64,000 nucleotides of DNA, from positions 2,418,001-2,482,000 of the forward strand of contig NC_063016.1 in assembly GCF_020509005.1 (NCBI RefSeq), given 5' to 3'. The notes below the pieces were generated by a model. That model ran no database searches and was not told where the DNA came from. It worked only from the letters and a program-made list of their open reading frames with translations. Position 1 is the stretch's first letter; each line of letters opens with the position of its first letter. The position numbers were made by a program, and so were the translations under genes. This DNA comes from Fulvia fulva (lineage: Eukaryota > Ascomycota > Dothideomycetes > Mycosphaerellales > Mycosphaerellaceae). Positions 20,221-31,317 of this stretch are shown one piece after another.

Positions 20221-22263
20221 ATGGCATCCTCCTCGCAAGCCTTCACATCTTCACCCTTCTCCCCGACGACGAGACGAAAGCGCCGAAGCAAGTATACGTA
20301 CAAACATCTCTCCACCTTCGCACACTCGGCCACGAACTGCCCACTCCGCGTGATAGCACATGTCGATCTCGATGCCTTCTACGCGCAGTGCGAAATGGTC
20401 CGGCTGGACATCTCGCCCGATCAACCATTAGCGGTACAACAATGGCAAGGTCTGATTGCCATCAACTATCCTGCCCGAGCATACGGCCTCGACAGGCATG
20501 TCACAATCACCGAGGCCAAGGAGAAGTGTCCAGACATCATATGCCAGCACGTCGCGACGTGGAAGGAAGGCGATACAACTTGGTCGTACGCTGACGATGC
20601 GTTCAAAGAAATTGCTACGAGGAAGGTCAGTCTTGATCCATATCGGATTGAAAGTCGTAAGATCTTGGCTCTGATCAAGGGCTGTCTGCCGGCAGATAAG
20701 CAAAAAGTGGAGAAGGCGAGTATTGATGAGGTCTTCTTGGATTTGAGCGCACAGGTACATGGGATTTTGTTGGAGAGGTATCCAGAGCTGCGAGGTCCCG
20801 CTCCTTATGATGACCCATCAGAGCCACTTCCAAGACCACCTTCCACAGTGTTGGACTGGGCGGCTGATGCGTTGGTGGATCTGGACTATGAGCAGTCGGA
20901 AGAAGACGATCCGGACTGGGATGATGTGGTGATGCTGATTGCCTCTGAGATTGTGCGAGACGTGAGGGCAAAGATCTACAAAGAATTGAAGTATACATGT
21001 TCGGCTGGCCTCAGCAGGAACAAGATGCTAGCGAAACTCGGCTCTGGCCATAAGAAACCGAATGCGCAGACGGTGATACGGAACAGAGCTGTGCAGCACT
21101 TCTTGTCTGGCTTCAAGTTCACCAAAATCCGTAACCTAGGAGGCAAGCTTGGCGATGAAGTTGTAGCAGCTTTCAATACTGATACAGTATCCGAGCTACT
21201 GCCCATGACAGTCGAGCAACTGAAAAAGCAGCTGGGCGACAGCACTGGAGCCTGGCTATACGGCGTCATTCGAGGCGAAGACGACAGCGAAGTGAATCCT
21301 CGAACACAGATCAAATCGATGCTTTCGGCCAAGTCTTTCCGGCCATCGATCAACAGCATGGACGTTGCTTCGAAGTGGTTGCGAATCTTCGTCGCTGACA
21401 TCTTCAGTCGTCTTGTTGAAGAAGGCGTTCTGGAGAACAAACGACGACCGAAGACGATCAATTTACACCACCGGCAGGGGGCACAGACTCGTAGTAAATC
21501 AGCACCTATACCCATGGGAAAAGGCATTACAGAGGAGATTTTGTTCAATCTTGCAAAGGGACTGCTTGCTGCTGTCATTGTGGATGGTCGTGCTTGGCCT
21601 TGTGCGAACTTGTCGCTTTCAGTCGGAGGGTTTGAAGATGGCGTGACGAACAACAAAGGCATTGGTGGGTTTCTGGTGCGAGGCGAGGAAGCTAAGGCAC
21701 TGAATGCGACAAGTATTGGAAGGCTGATCACGAATGATCGGGGTCCAGCTCGTAAGAAGCGAAAGGTCAAGGTCGGTGGTGTTCCGACTTTGTTTGCCAG
21801 ACAGACGGACAGCATGGGGAGCGATTATGAACACGAGAGCGCAGGAACACCAGGACCGGCCGACAGTGAAGAGCTTGCTGATCCTCTTGAGGAACATCAC
21901 GACCACCAACGCCTAGACAACGAATCATCAGAACTCCCACCTTCAGCTCAAGGTGACAATCCTCTCCCTCCAACAGCACCACCGACGACCAACATTTCAG
22001 TAGAAGAAGCGGACTATGTCGCAGATGTCTATCTCTGCGATCGATGTAAGAGGCGCATACCAGAACTCGACAGAACAGAGCACGAGGACTTCCACTTCGC
22101 TCAGGATCTACAGAACGAGCAGGCTACACCACCCAGACCGCCCCCGAAGCTGACAACGCAAGTCACTCAACATTCTGCGAAGACGAAGCAGAAAGGCAGA
22201 GGACGGCCGCCGGCTAGTGTCGGTGGGCCGGAAAAGGGACAAAAGAAGTTGGCTTTTGGATGA
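20221..22263 (+). CDS. RAD30: DNA polymerase eta (translesion synthesis)
   Basis: An intronless gene of 680 residues. The Y-family polymerase copies past UV photoproducts. Palm motif VIAHVDLDAFYAQCE carries the first catalytic Asp (about residue 49), and KASIDEVFLDL carries the second acidic pair (about 169-170). LAVQQWQGLIAINYPARAYG is the fingers motif, and CSAGLSRNKMLAKLGSGHKKPN leads into the thumb with helix-hairpin-helix. The little-finger domain follows. Near residue 600 VYLCDRCKRRIPELDRTEHEDFHF is a C2H2-type UBZ3 ubiquitin-binding finger, which directs it to ubiquitinated PCNA. The C terminus ends QKKLAFG, a PIP-box-like motif after an AT-hook-like GRGRPP. It acts in the nucleus. The length and all domains match intact fungal orthologues. 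Confidence 0.96.
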   Translation: MASSSQAFTSSPFSPTTRRKRRSKYTYKHLSTFAHSATNCPLRVIAHVDLDAFYAQCEMVRLDISPDQPLAVQQWQGLIAINYPARAYGLDRHVTITEAKEKCPDIICQHVATWKEGDTTWSYADDAFKEIATRKVSLDPYRIESRKILALIKGCLPADKQKVEKASIDEVFLDLSAQVHGILLERYPELRGPAPYDDPSEPLPRPPSTVLDWAADALVDLDYEQSEEDDPDWDDVVMLIASEIVRDVRAKIYKELKYTCSAGLSRNKMLAKLGSGHKKPNAQTVIRNRAVQHFLSGFKFTKIRNLGGKLGDEVVAAFNTDTVSELLPMTVEQLKKQLGDSTGAWLYGVIRGEDDSEVNPRTQIKSMLSAKSFRPSINSMDVASKWLRIFVADIFSRLVEEGVLENKRRPKTINLHHRQGAQTRSKSAPIPMGKGITEEILFNLAKGLLAAVIVDGRAWPCANLSLSVGGFEDGVTNNKGIGGFLVRGEEAKALNATSIGRLITNDRGPARKKRKVKVGGVPTLFARQTDSMGSDYEHESAGTPGPADSEELADPLEEHHDHQRLDNESSELPPSAQGDNPLPPTAPPTTNISVEEADYVADVYLCDRCKRRIPELDRTEHEDFHFAQDLQNEQATPPRPPPKLTTQVTQHSAKTKQKGRGRPPASVGGPEKGQKKLAFG

Positions 22264-23269
22264 AGGATGAGAGTCTTATGATGCATTGGTGATGCATTCG
22301 TACCCAAGACGATGCTCAAGTCAATTGGGAGTCGCCTCGGCGGGAGCCTGTTAGTCGCATACGAACTGGCAGAAGTTGCTGCACGTCTGTCGGGAGGCTT
22401 GACTTAACGTACCGAAGGAGTCTTGTCCATTCTACATTTCGCAGCAACTTCAACCCCGATGGTTGGTACCAAAGCACGCCCGGCAGCCACCAAGTCTGTC
22501 TGTTATCCGACTGCTACAGTAGTGCACCTCCAATGCTTTCAGAGTCAATTTCTGTGACCGACCCGCGGAGATACATGGAGCCATCGTTGGGTTGACCGAT
22601 ACCGGGCCCCCGCGCACATCTCGGGGTTGTGGTTGCTTCGACACTGCCGGCAAGAACCACGGGGTTTTGCGTGAGACGGAAGCTCAGCATGATCCTTGTA
22701 GTCTTATCGGCAGGGGTTGGCGAGGTGGACCATGTTCCCAGGCGGATACAAAAGGATGTTCCGTGAGGCTGAAGCTTGCTGCGACGAGGTGACTGATTCA
22801 CGTGTGGCTACGGCACGACACCGTGCTGGCTTCATCGCTGCCGCCATTGTTACTGCCCCGAGGCGATTGGTAGTCGTCACTTGCATGGCTCGAGCTTTCG
22901 ATGTTGCATGAGAGCAAAGCGGCAGCTCCTACTAGGTCTGGCAGTCGCAGTCTCCTGGGTCGCGCTACTGTTGCAATCCGCAGCAGGCAGCCGCCACTGC
23001 TGAATATGACATCTTGGCAAGTGCGCTTGAACGAGACTGTATTGCACTACATATCAGCATTCCGCGGAAGGCTCTATGCTCAATAGTGGGTGCTCCTGTC
23101 GGTTGTCGTGTATGGCGACTTCTATCGCTTCCAGCTCATGGCCAGAGCAGCAAGAAGCCACGATGACAGCCGACAAAGATATGCCTCTACTTGTCATGCC
23201 ATCATCGACACAAACACTTCAGCACAACTCACAGCGGCTCGACTCCATTACTCGTTCAGTATTCACACC
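22264..23269. other. Intergenic, no gene recognised
   Basis: About 1 kb after polymerase eta. Short overlapping frames on both strands (22450-22911, 22901-23372) show no domain or plausible splice structure. The right end is the leader of the F-box-like gene. Confidence 0.5.
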
Positions 23270-24195
23270 ATGGCATCGCAAAATCCACAGCCGAAATCCT
23301 TCGAGGGCCTTCCCAATGAAATCCTGGAACTTATTTACAGGATTTGTCTCGAGTCAGATCCTCGCACAATAGGCGGTGACCTGACCATCAAGCAGTACTC
23401 CGACCTCAAGGACTTCCTCCGCATAGCGATCAATGCTCGTTTATACGCCATCGCGCTGGATGCATTTGGCCGATCAAGGTTTTTCGACGACTTCACGCTG
23501 TCTATCTATGTAAACAAGAAAAGATGCCAGAGCAACATCCCCAAACCAGGCGACCATTCACGTGGCTTATATTCTTACTCTTGATACACCTTGGCTAACA
23601 TCTGACCTCTTCAGATGAGTGGCAGTGAAGAATACCAGCATCTGCCACACCTGCGCAACTCTATCTTCGATCAAGATCGTGAAGGGCCAGTCATTTATGC
23701 CAGAGCGACGAACATCAATCGGACCCACGCCGCATACGTCAACATATTCAACTTCGAGAGCTTGAGTCGAACACGACACTTCGGGCTGTTCGCACAATCC
23801 ATCCTGGCGAGGCGCACCAAGAAGGTTCAGTTCCGGCTGGTACGCACGCCTCCTCTACTTGTGCAACATGCGCTCTCAAAACATAGCCTCATGCTTCACG
23901 ACTGTAGCTAACACTTCCTTGTCTGTAGGACGTGGCTCATGCTGGTCCTTTGACCTCAAGAGGTGTCATCCGCGCAAGAGCATGGGACAAGCGCTTCGTG
24001 AGAAAAATGAGCATGATAATCGATGTGATGTCGAGTCTGAAAGTTGCTCAAATCTGCCACAATGGAGGTTATGGCGTGCAACAAGTGACAGCTGACATCT
24101 GGGGCGTCTTGAGGGAGCGTGGTATCGCAGTGGAGGAGGTCTTCAACCCTTATGGCTGGCGCGATCTCACCCAACCACTATGGCCCTACGGTTGA
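23270..24195 (+). CDS. Small F-box-like protein, 243 aa
   Basis: Three exons are proposed: 23270-23509, 23615-23839 and 23929-24195. The introns use a GTAAAC donor with a CTTCAG acceptor (105 nt, with a GCTAAC branch-like site) and a GTACGC donor with a CTGTAG acceptor (89 nt, again with GCTAAC). All joins are phase 0. The N terminus MASQNPQPKSFEGLPNEILELIYRICLES looks like the LP-x-E-ILELI start of an F-box, the Skp1-binding module of SCF ubiquitin ligases. The rest (for example HAGPLTSRGVIRARAWDKRF) resembles fungal orphan F-box proteins without known repeats. The first intron is the less certain one; an unspliced reading stops at 23584. Function is not established. Confidence 0.65.
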
Positions 24196-25421
24196 ATGAG
24201 AACCAAGCTCAGTGGTATCGGCGAAGTACGTCTGGCAGCTCGGTACTAGGAGGACAGATGTGCTGCGTTGAAAAGGACAAGCTGTCCTGGACATACGCAC
24301 GTAGACTTGCACCATTCTTTTTCCACAAGTACAGGAGTCATGCATGGCATTCGCTGGCTATGGTTATCCGTAGAGCACCTGTAGCACTACCAACAACGAT
24401 AACCAGATATCATGCCCATGTCTACCACCATCACCTCAAGCACAACACACCCAGTACCCGGCACATCTCCGGCCATGACCTTGGCACCATCACTCGTATA
24501 CGCCGCAGGCGCCCACCGGCGACGCCTCTCCAATTCTTACCATGATAACACACCTTTCTCCCAATCCGTTCTACGCTCAGACCTCACATCGGTTGTGTGT
24601 ATAAGGAGGACAAACTTGGTACGCGTATTTCTCAGCACTAACAAAGCTTGGTGGTCCGGGCTCTAATCGTAAGTACAACTTGTCGTCCTCCCCGTGTATC
24701 GTATCGATAATTGAATAAGCGTATCTTGAAGAGCGGCTAATGTTGCCCTAGAATCGTTGGACTTGTTCCCCTATGTTGTAGCCGTAGACACCTCAAATCT
24801 ACGTCGCCTTCCGCTAGAGGACTTGGAGAATTTCAAGAATCGCGCATGACTCGTGGGGTGGGTTTGTCCTCCTTGTAAGCATGACCCTCACATCTGTCGG
24901 ATCGCCCGCTTCGCTTACCAATGGTATAAGAGTCCGCACACATCGCGTGGACATTGCACGTGCGTGGTGCCAACATTAGCGCAGCCAGCATGTGAGCTTG
25001 TTTCAGATCCCGTAGCCCGAGTTGCAAGCATCATGGCAGGGGCTCCCAGCAGGCTTCAATGGCAGAAGTGACATCACCTTGTTGCATGGGTGTGTTGCTA
25101 CGACATACAACGAGAGCAGAGCGATTATGCTGCCCTCGTCGCCTTGAAGTTCGGATGGAGTACTTGGAAATACGAGAGCGCTGGGTGGATCCATACAGTG
25201 AATGACTGCACTTGCGATCTGCGGTGTGCAGGGAACTTGATGCTAGGACTTGCCTGTGGTTGGTGCGGACGTTGAGGTGTGGTTGTTGAAGGCGAGGATC
25301 AGACACCGTGCATGGACCGCCAATTTAGTAACAAGCTATCAGCCACCGTAAGCCTTAAGGTGGGTGAGAGAAAGAGAGCTACCAGGCTGCGGATGTACAA
25401 GGAAAAAGAACAGCCATCCTA
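24196..25421. other. Intergenic, no gene recognised
   Basis: About 1.2 kb. Frames between 24180 and 24666 and between 24833 and 25306 are short, overlap on opposite strands and show no domain. Nothing else is identified. Confidence 0.5.
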
Positions 25422-28400
25422 CGTGGCACTGTGGAGCTCGTAAGGGCCATGCTCGGGGTACTCATTGGAGAAAGCTCCGCTATCACTGGCTTCCAGGTTG
25501 ACACACACCGTCTCATAGGGTCTCTCCTCTTCCTCTTCACTTTGAGTTCTAGCTGTGTCGTCAGGTGAGACTCTGGCCGAATCGAACACTCTGTTCTCTC
25601 CCTCCACAAAGAGCAAACGTCGGTGTCGGACCGGTGTCCACTTTTCAAACACGAATAAGGTTTCTGAAGGTCTGAGTTGCCACCGCACGCACCGCTTTAG
25701 CATGAAGACCGAGCGATCAACGACCCCGGCCATCGACCACATTGTCTCCGGCCACAGGCGCGAAGGTCCCCTGTCGCGCATCGCCGGCCGAGTCCTCTGC
25801 ACCGTGTGGCCCAATGCCCACACGACTCCCTCTACTCCGCCAAATAGCACGCTTTCGCTCGTGCTTCCACTCGCGGTCCTCCTCGTTGTAATATCCTCTG
25901 TAATGGCAGAGACAAGTGTACTGCAGAGCATACTTGATTTTATGCCACCACGACTCTTGCACCGCCGCCATCTCGCAGCGCCAGCAGGTAGTCTTGCTCA
26001 TACGCGTACGCCACGTGCCTTGTTCGTTGCGCCGCTGCACCAACTTAGCTCGACCAGACGCTGTGACACTGGCGGCGCCGGAAGTCGCAGCTACCTCCCC
26101 AGGAGGGCCTATCCCAGTGTTCGACACAAGCATCGGATCAGAGGCCGCAGTCGTCAAGGTCTCCGTAGCTGAACCGGTCGTCGGAGCTCCACCAATGTGC
26201 ATCTCAGGTTGGCGTGTTGGGCTCGGCACTGGAGTCGAAGTGTGCACACCCGTGCTTGGCGCATCAATGCTATGTGATGAAGGAACTTCGGAGGCACCAT
26301 TGCTACCGTCGAACGTTGCGAGACCAACAACGTGAGGCGATGGGATGTGCAGTTGTCGGGCTTTGAGCTTTGCAAGCCTGTGTTTGCAGAATGATGGCCC
26401 TTGAATCACAGGCGTAGGATCTGTAAGTTGGTCTGGTGTCAATGACTTCGCCGTATCGACTGACGGCGCAAAGACTGCGAGTTCGCCAGGTACTGCCCTG
26501 CCACGATTGTAACGATGGGCACCGTTCACAATCGCACGCTGGTTCTCGCTTCTGTCCGATGCCGGTCCATGCAGAGCTCTAGTTCTAAGAGAAGACGCCT
26601 GTGCCGAAGCGCTCTCGCCGGATTGTCGCTCGCTACGTCGGTCGAAGCTATGCAGCGAAGTGGTCGCTACGCCGTTGAGAGGGACACCAGAGTGGCGGTC
26701 CCGGTTCCACGACTCTCCGCGCCATTGAGGCGAAGACGAGCCGGCATTAGATGCGATCGAGCGCCCTTGAACCACAGAGGAAACCCCACAAGAGATCGCG
26801 GATCTAGGCTGCTTGCTAGCTGGGGCTATGTCTTGATCTGTACGTGGTGCACTCCGTGGAAATATTGACCAGGAAGGTCGTTTTTGGGGAAGTGTTGACC
26901 TTGCAAGTCTGCCAGGTCTGGCTGCGTCCCATGGAACAGGTGGAGCCGGAAAGCTGCTCAGCAGTTCATCGGTCCTCACGGTGTCTGTGGCGATGACTCT
27001 CGACGTTGAGACCGGGCTGGTTGAGCATGCATTTGACGATCTTGCTGATCTTGGAATAGCTGCGGTGCGTCTTGCGGCGCAGGAGATGATCATTTCTGGT
27101 GAGGCAGGGACAGCATTCATCGTTGCATATCTCAAGCTGCGCTCTGAAGGACTGACTTCCATAGACGACGTCCGCGTAGCCCTAGCATTTGCTCTGCGCG
27201 TGTCGGACCGGCTGCTACTATCATCGGCTGGGTGGACTGTGTCCAGTCTCTCTGACGCCAACTGCTTCTCGGTAGAAGATGGATGTGGCCCATTGGGGTT
27301 CATAGCAACTGCAATTGGCATGTCTGCTACAACTCCTAACGGATGGGCATCCATATCAGCAAGATAAGCCGTCGAATGACCGCTGGCGGGAGGCCTCCAG
27401 ACTCGGGTAGTCAAGTGCGCTGGTAAAGTCGCCTGCGTAGCTACCGAAGGGCGATTTGCACGTCTTATGAAATACATCGCTCGCTGGAATGGCATTCTCC
27501 GCGGTTGAAATAACGGTGTGATGTTGCGACATCGTGCCTGATCAATCCCTCCAGGCTCGCTTGTTCGTGATGGCCAGGCTGCGCGATCATCAAGGGGCCA
27601 CCTTGGAGCACCAGGAGGTGTCTTGACACGTTCCGGCGGACTACATACTGGCAGCATCGGCCCTGCGACCGAGCTTGAGCACAGTTGGGTCGAGCCTCTC
27701 CCGTGATCCTCACTTCCATCAGAAGAGCTCAACGCGCCGGGCAAGTTTGCATTTCTAATCTGGCATAATTGAGAGTCATCCAGCGAGGCACAGCGCTTCA
27801 GTCTCGTGGTAGTCGATGCCTAATCATTGTCTGACTGCCCTTTGGCTTGCTCGCCAACGAGCCGCTGCTGGAACGTCCAACTGGAGGGCATGGTTCTCAG
27901 CGTTGCGATGCTTCCATGTTCGGTGATGGCAAATAGTCTGGTTCCGGAGTATGCAGATTTTTCGGGATTAGAGCAGCCGGCGAGTATATGTTGCTGACGC
28001 TCAGCAGATCCAGGCTCTTCTGAGCGAGACTTTCGACCGCAAGCGCCTTCGGATGCGTCTTTCAAGGGCGAAGCTGTTGGCCAAGCGGTATAGAGGGAGC
28101 TGTGTTCACTCGGCGTATCCTCAGATGAGTCGATGTGCGGGTATGCCGCTGTCCGCTGATACGACATCTTCGCAGCATCCATGACACTCTGCCAGGTCGC
28201 GGGCGGTGGGCGGTGATTCTGGCAGCCGACTTCACCTGAGCATGCGAACAAGTCTGCTGTTTCCAGGAGCTATGCACGGTATCATTATTGGTTAGGGTGT
28301 GCTGTATTGATGGTGAAAAGTGTTCAGTTGGCGGTAAGAGTGCAAACTTGAGCCAGGTCCAAGTGCGTTCTTCGCGTACGCTCTTTCCTCCATACATGGA

Positions 28401-28503
28401 GGGGCGCAACGCCCAGCTCTGGAAGGTCCAATCTGCAAAGCCTTTGAGCAAACGCGAACGTGCTGTTGCGATGCCAACCGCGCTCAGCCATAACACGATG
28501 CAT
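25422..28503 (-). CDS. Large hypothetical protein, interrupted by an in-frame TAG
   Basis: The frame is open from 28269 to 25717 (about 850 codons) except for one TAG at 27820-27822. Before the TAG it reads LLETADLFACSGEVGC onward; after it comes a long Ser/Thr/Pro/Arg-rich, probably disordered stretch. The most conserved-looking part is C-terminal: TTCWRCEMAAVQESWWHKIK, then YTCLCHYRGYY, a Cys/Trp-rich patch followed by EDREWKHERKRAIW. A first exon starting with ATG 28503 (MHRVMAERG) can be joined by a phase-0 intron ending GCATAG at 28270; three donors are possible (GTATGG, GTACGC, GTTTGC). At the 3' end, splicing into another frame reaching 25422 (ending ELHSAT) is also possible. No family is recognised and no signal peptide seen. 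Confidence 0.5.
27820..27822 (-). other. In-frame TAG inside the large hypothetical gene
   Basis: The frame reads GQSDND, then TAG, then ASTTTRLKRC. The codon would arise from CAG by one C-to-T change in CpA context, the RIP signature. The site lies 1.75 kb from the transposon island edge. Confidence 0.7.
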
Positions 28504-29577
28504 GCATTCTTTCACGACATACCATCGCTCTCGAGGAGATGGAGACCTATCACGCAGCTATGATGATCCCAAGGATTTCCAAGCGATGTCCACCCACTTC
28601 GTCCAGTGTTCGTGTTAGCATACCCTGCTACGGGACATCTCACTGAAGGCCGTTCAAGGTAAATCGTACATAGAGTAAGCGAACCAGTGACGTGGTCGCG
28701 AGCCAAACTGTAACATGCAGCCTTTGAGTTTCCGCATGGCGTAGGCATCGTCCGCTCCATCGTCGATTAGCCGCAACGCACTTGGTGAGCTCGCTCAAAC
28801 GACATGCTGACAGTTGACGAGCGACGTGTCCATGCCACATCAACCGGAGGGAGCTCCTCAAAGTCCAAAAAGCGAGAGTAAGCGAGTGGATCTTTCGGGC
28901 ACATGATCCTTGCGAGTCGACCATCGCGATTTCCTGAGTCTGCACGACGATAAGCAAGTGAAGTGCTAGGTGGAAGTGATCTTCGTTTGGAAAGGCGAAG
29001 CACTACAATTGCTCGGGTGTGCTCGTTGGACCATAGTGGGTGCACTTTCTACTGTTGGCATATTCAGTCTGCTCTGGGCGTCAGAAGCACTTGCGAGGTC
29101 GTGCCCACCACCGTGAGGCACACAACAGTCCTGGCGAAAGCCACATCGGAGGGATCCTCGTCCAGTCGGCTGCTTTCCACATAGTGAGCGCTTCCCGTTC
29201 GAGCATCAGCGAGCAGCAGCGCGCAGCGTCAAGGTCGCGGCAAGCGCAGGCATGCTACCTGCTTGCTGAGGTAGGAAGTGCATGTCTCGTCAAGGAACGC
29301 AATCCGGGTTCAGATGGCACGGAAATACATGTACCAATTCGTACAGTCTTGAGCCCGAGGAAGTGGTGTTCTGGCTCGTGGCGGTGTGCGTGTGATTGCC
29401 TCATTCATCCTGAGCGAGGCCATTTTGTCCTCCGTGCGCCGACCTCACGCAAAGAAAAGCAAGGCTCCGAGGGCGTGGCTTCTTATGTGGCACAACTGAT
29501 CGGCTTTTGCTCGGCTGTGAGCTTGGTATTGCTCTATGCAATATTGCGCGCTATGCCGTCGGGCCTAGGTCCGTAGA
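28504..29577. other. Gene-poor flank of the transposon island
   Basis: Unique-looking DNA with balanced composition. Minus-strand frames at 28512-28760 (ending before a canonical GTATGT at about 28523) and 28767-29045 could be upstream exons of the large hypothetical gene. A plus-strand frame at 29040-29576 contains one hydrophobic stretch near its end (GFCSAVSLVLLYAIL). None is supported well enough to call. Confidence 0.4.
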
Positions 29578-29979
29578 TGAGCCGTCCTATATTCCTTATA
29601 GTAAGCACGCGTAATAGCTAGGAATACCTTATTTATTATCTATTTGCGCTATATTATCGTATTATTACTATATTAACGTTTTTGACAATCCTATGTATTA
29701 TTTACCTATAGTATCTAAGTATAACGTAAAGTACTAGTAAGCTAGGGACACTAGTGAGCTAGGAATTTTGTCTTAGTACGACTAACTTCTTAATTATCGT
29801 ACTATATCTTAATAACATAATATATAATCGTCTAATAATGTTACGAGACTATAGTACGAGAGTATAAGGGTATAGTATTAACGAAGTCGATAGCTAAAGA
29901 GAGAAGAGAGTCTAAGAACGAGGCCTATACTTAAAGGCCGAGGTGTCGGGCGTTAGCATCGGGCCGAGCTTAGTCAGCA

Positions 29980-30024
29980 GGGTCACGTGACTCAGGGTCA
30001 CGTGACTCAGGGTCACGTGATCAG
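29980..30024. repeat. Tandem 15-bp repeat carrying CACGTG palindromes
   Basis: Two exact copies of GGGTCACGTGACTCA and a third that diverges in its last bases. Each carries TCACGTGA, a palindromic E-box (CACGTG). The block keeps its CA and TG dinucleotides although the DNA on both sides is depleted of them. Confidence 0.85.
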
Positions 30025-31299
30025 ATTCGAATCCTTTACTTACGGAGCGGCCGTAATACATAAAGAAGGCAGAGTTACTCTTACCCTCTCTACCTATCGT
30101 TAGGGCTAATTTCCGAGTCTCCTACGTATAGCTATAGTATATTACGTACCTTATTCGACGCTAACTAGCTAGTACTACGGAATTACTCCTCGCGTTAATA
30201 CCCGCCCTATCTAGTATAAACTTACGTTAACTAAAGAATAGACGATTATTCGATATATCCTCGACCTCGATTAGCGAGGATTCGCGCCTACCCTTAGCGA
30301 GGTAGTATATATAGCGGATAAGCTACTCGGTAAACGCGACGCGGATCCGGTAGATAAGAACTAGGTAGAGAGATTTGTTTTACGCTCTACCGAGCTTAAA
30401 ACGGCCTTTAACCGAGCGAAGGACTATTAGAGAATACTCTAGGAAGATCTAGAAGTTATAAGCGCCTAGTTCTATAAGGGCGCGCGTACTATAGGGTCCG
30501 AATAAGAGAGTTATTATTCTACGAAGCTACGAAAGAGGAGCGCGAGGCGCGGCAAAGTTATAAAGTAAAGCTAAGCCGCGCTAACCCGAGACGGAAGGTC
30601 TACGGTTTACTCGGGCCGACGTAGCTATAGTAAGGGGTCGCGGGCTACCCGTAATAGTACCTCCCCTCTTAAAACGCGTCTTAGTCCTCTAAGCGTTATC
30701 TATCTTATACGGCTACTTACCCGTACTACTCTATAACCGTACGAAAGTCTAATTATCCTCTAATGCCTTATTATTGTCTAGTAACATATCTATATCTAGT
30801 CTATCTATAACTAGCCTATCCGCGACCGGCTCCCTTCGAGAAATATACTACCTAGTTAGCTAGCTTATACTAGACCTAAGTCTATATAGCTCGAGACAAC
30901 TTATTTATAACGGTATTACTATTGACCCTAGTTATTACAAATATAGGTTAGTAGGTATGTCGTACGGTACTAAGACTAACTTAGTATATACTAAGCTAGT
31001 CGAGATAATAGTACGGTAATACTACTATAACACCGTACGAATAGTAGGAGCGACTTAGAGGAACTACCGTCGTAGGATAAGATATAGGTAAAACCGATAA
31101 GGCGTAGTAAAACAGAACTAGGACTAGAGCAATATTCCTCTATATAGGTATAAGAGACGTAGTCTCTATACTAATAGTAGAGATACCTTTAGTACTAAAT
31201 ACTATTCTACTATATACCTTCGTATACTATATTAGTCCTTCCTCCTTCCCTATTACGTGTCCTGACTTCCGTATACACACATACTTTACCTATTTAATA
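30025..31299. other. RIP-degenerate repeat DNA, includes the presumed Copia A left LTR
   Basis: Stops occur in every frame and no protein motif is readable. The last 11 bases (CCTATTTAATA) match the end of the Copia B LTR and directly precede the primer site at 31300, so the left LTR of Copia A should end at 31299; its start was not located. The part from 30060 to 30660 may be another decayed element. Confidence 0.5.
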
Positions 31300-31317
31300 G
31301 GTTATAAGTCCGGGTTT
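31300..31317 (+). promoter_or_regulatory. Primer-binding site of Copia A (RIP-altered)
   Basis: GGTTATAAGTCCGGGTTT differs from the Copia B site GGTTATGAGCCCGGGTTT at two positions, both G-to-A or C-to-T type changes. Confidence 0.7.

Noticed and set aside
29040..29576. Plus-strand 178-codon frame with a hydrophobic stretch near its end
   Set aside because: No domain, no signal peptide at the start, no splice partner, and the overlapping minus strand looks equally plausible.
30010..30050. Possible tRNA B-box (GATTCGAATCC) after the CACGTG repeat
   Set aside because: No A-box, acceptor stem or cloverleaf pairing is visible upstream at a suitable distance.
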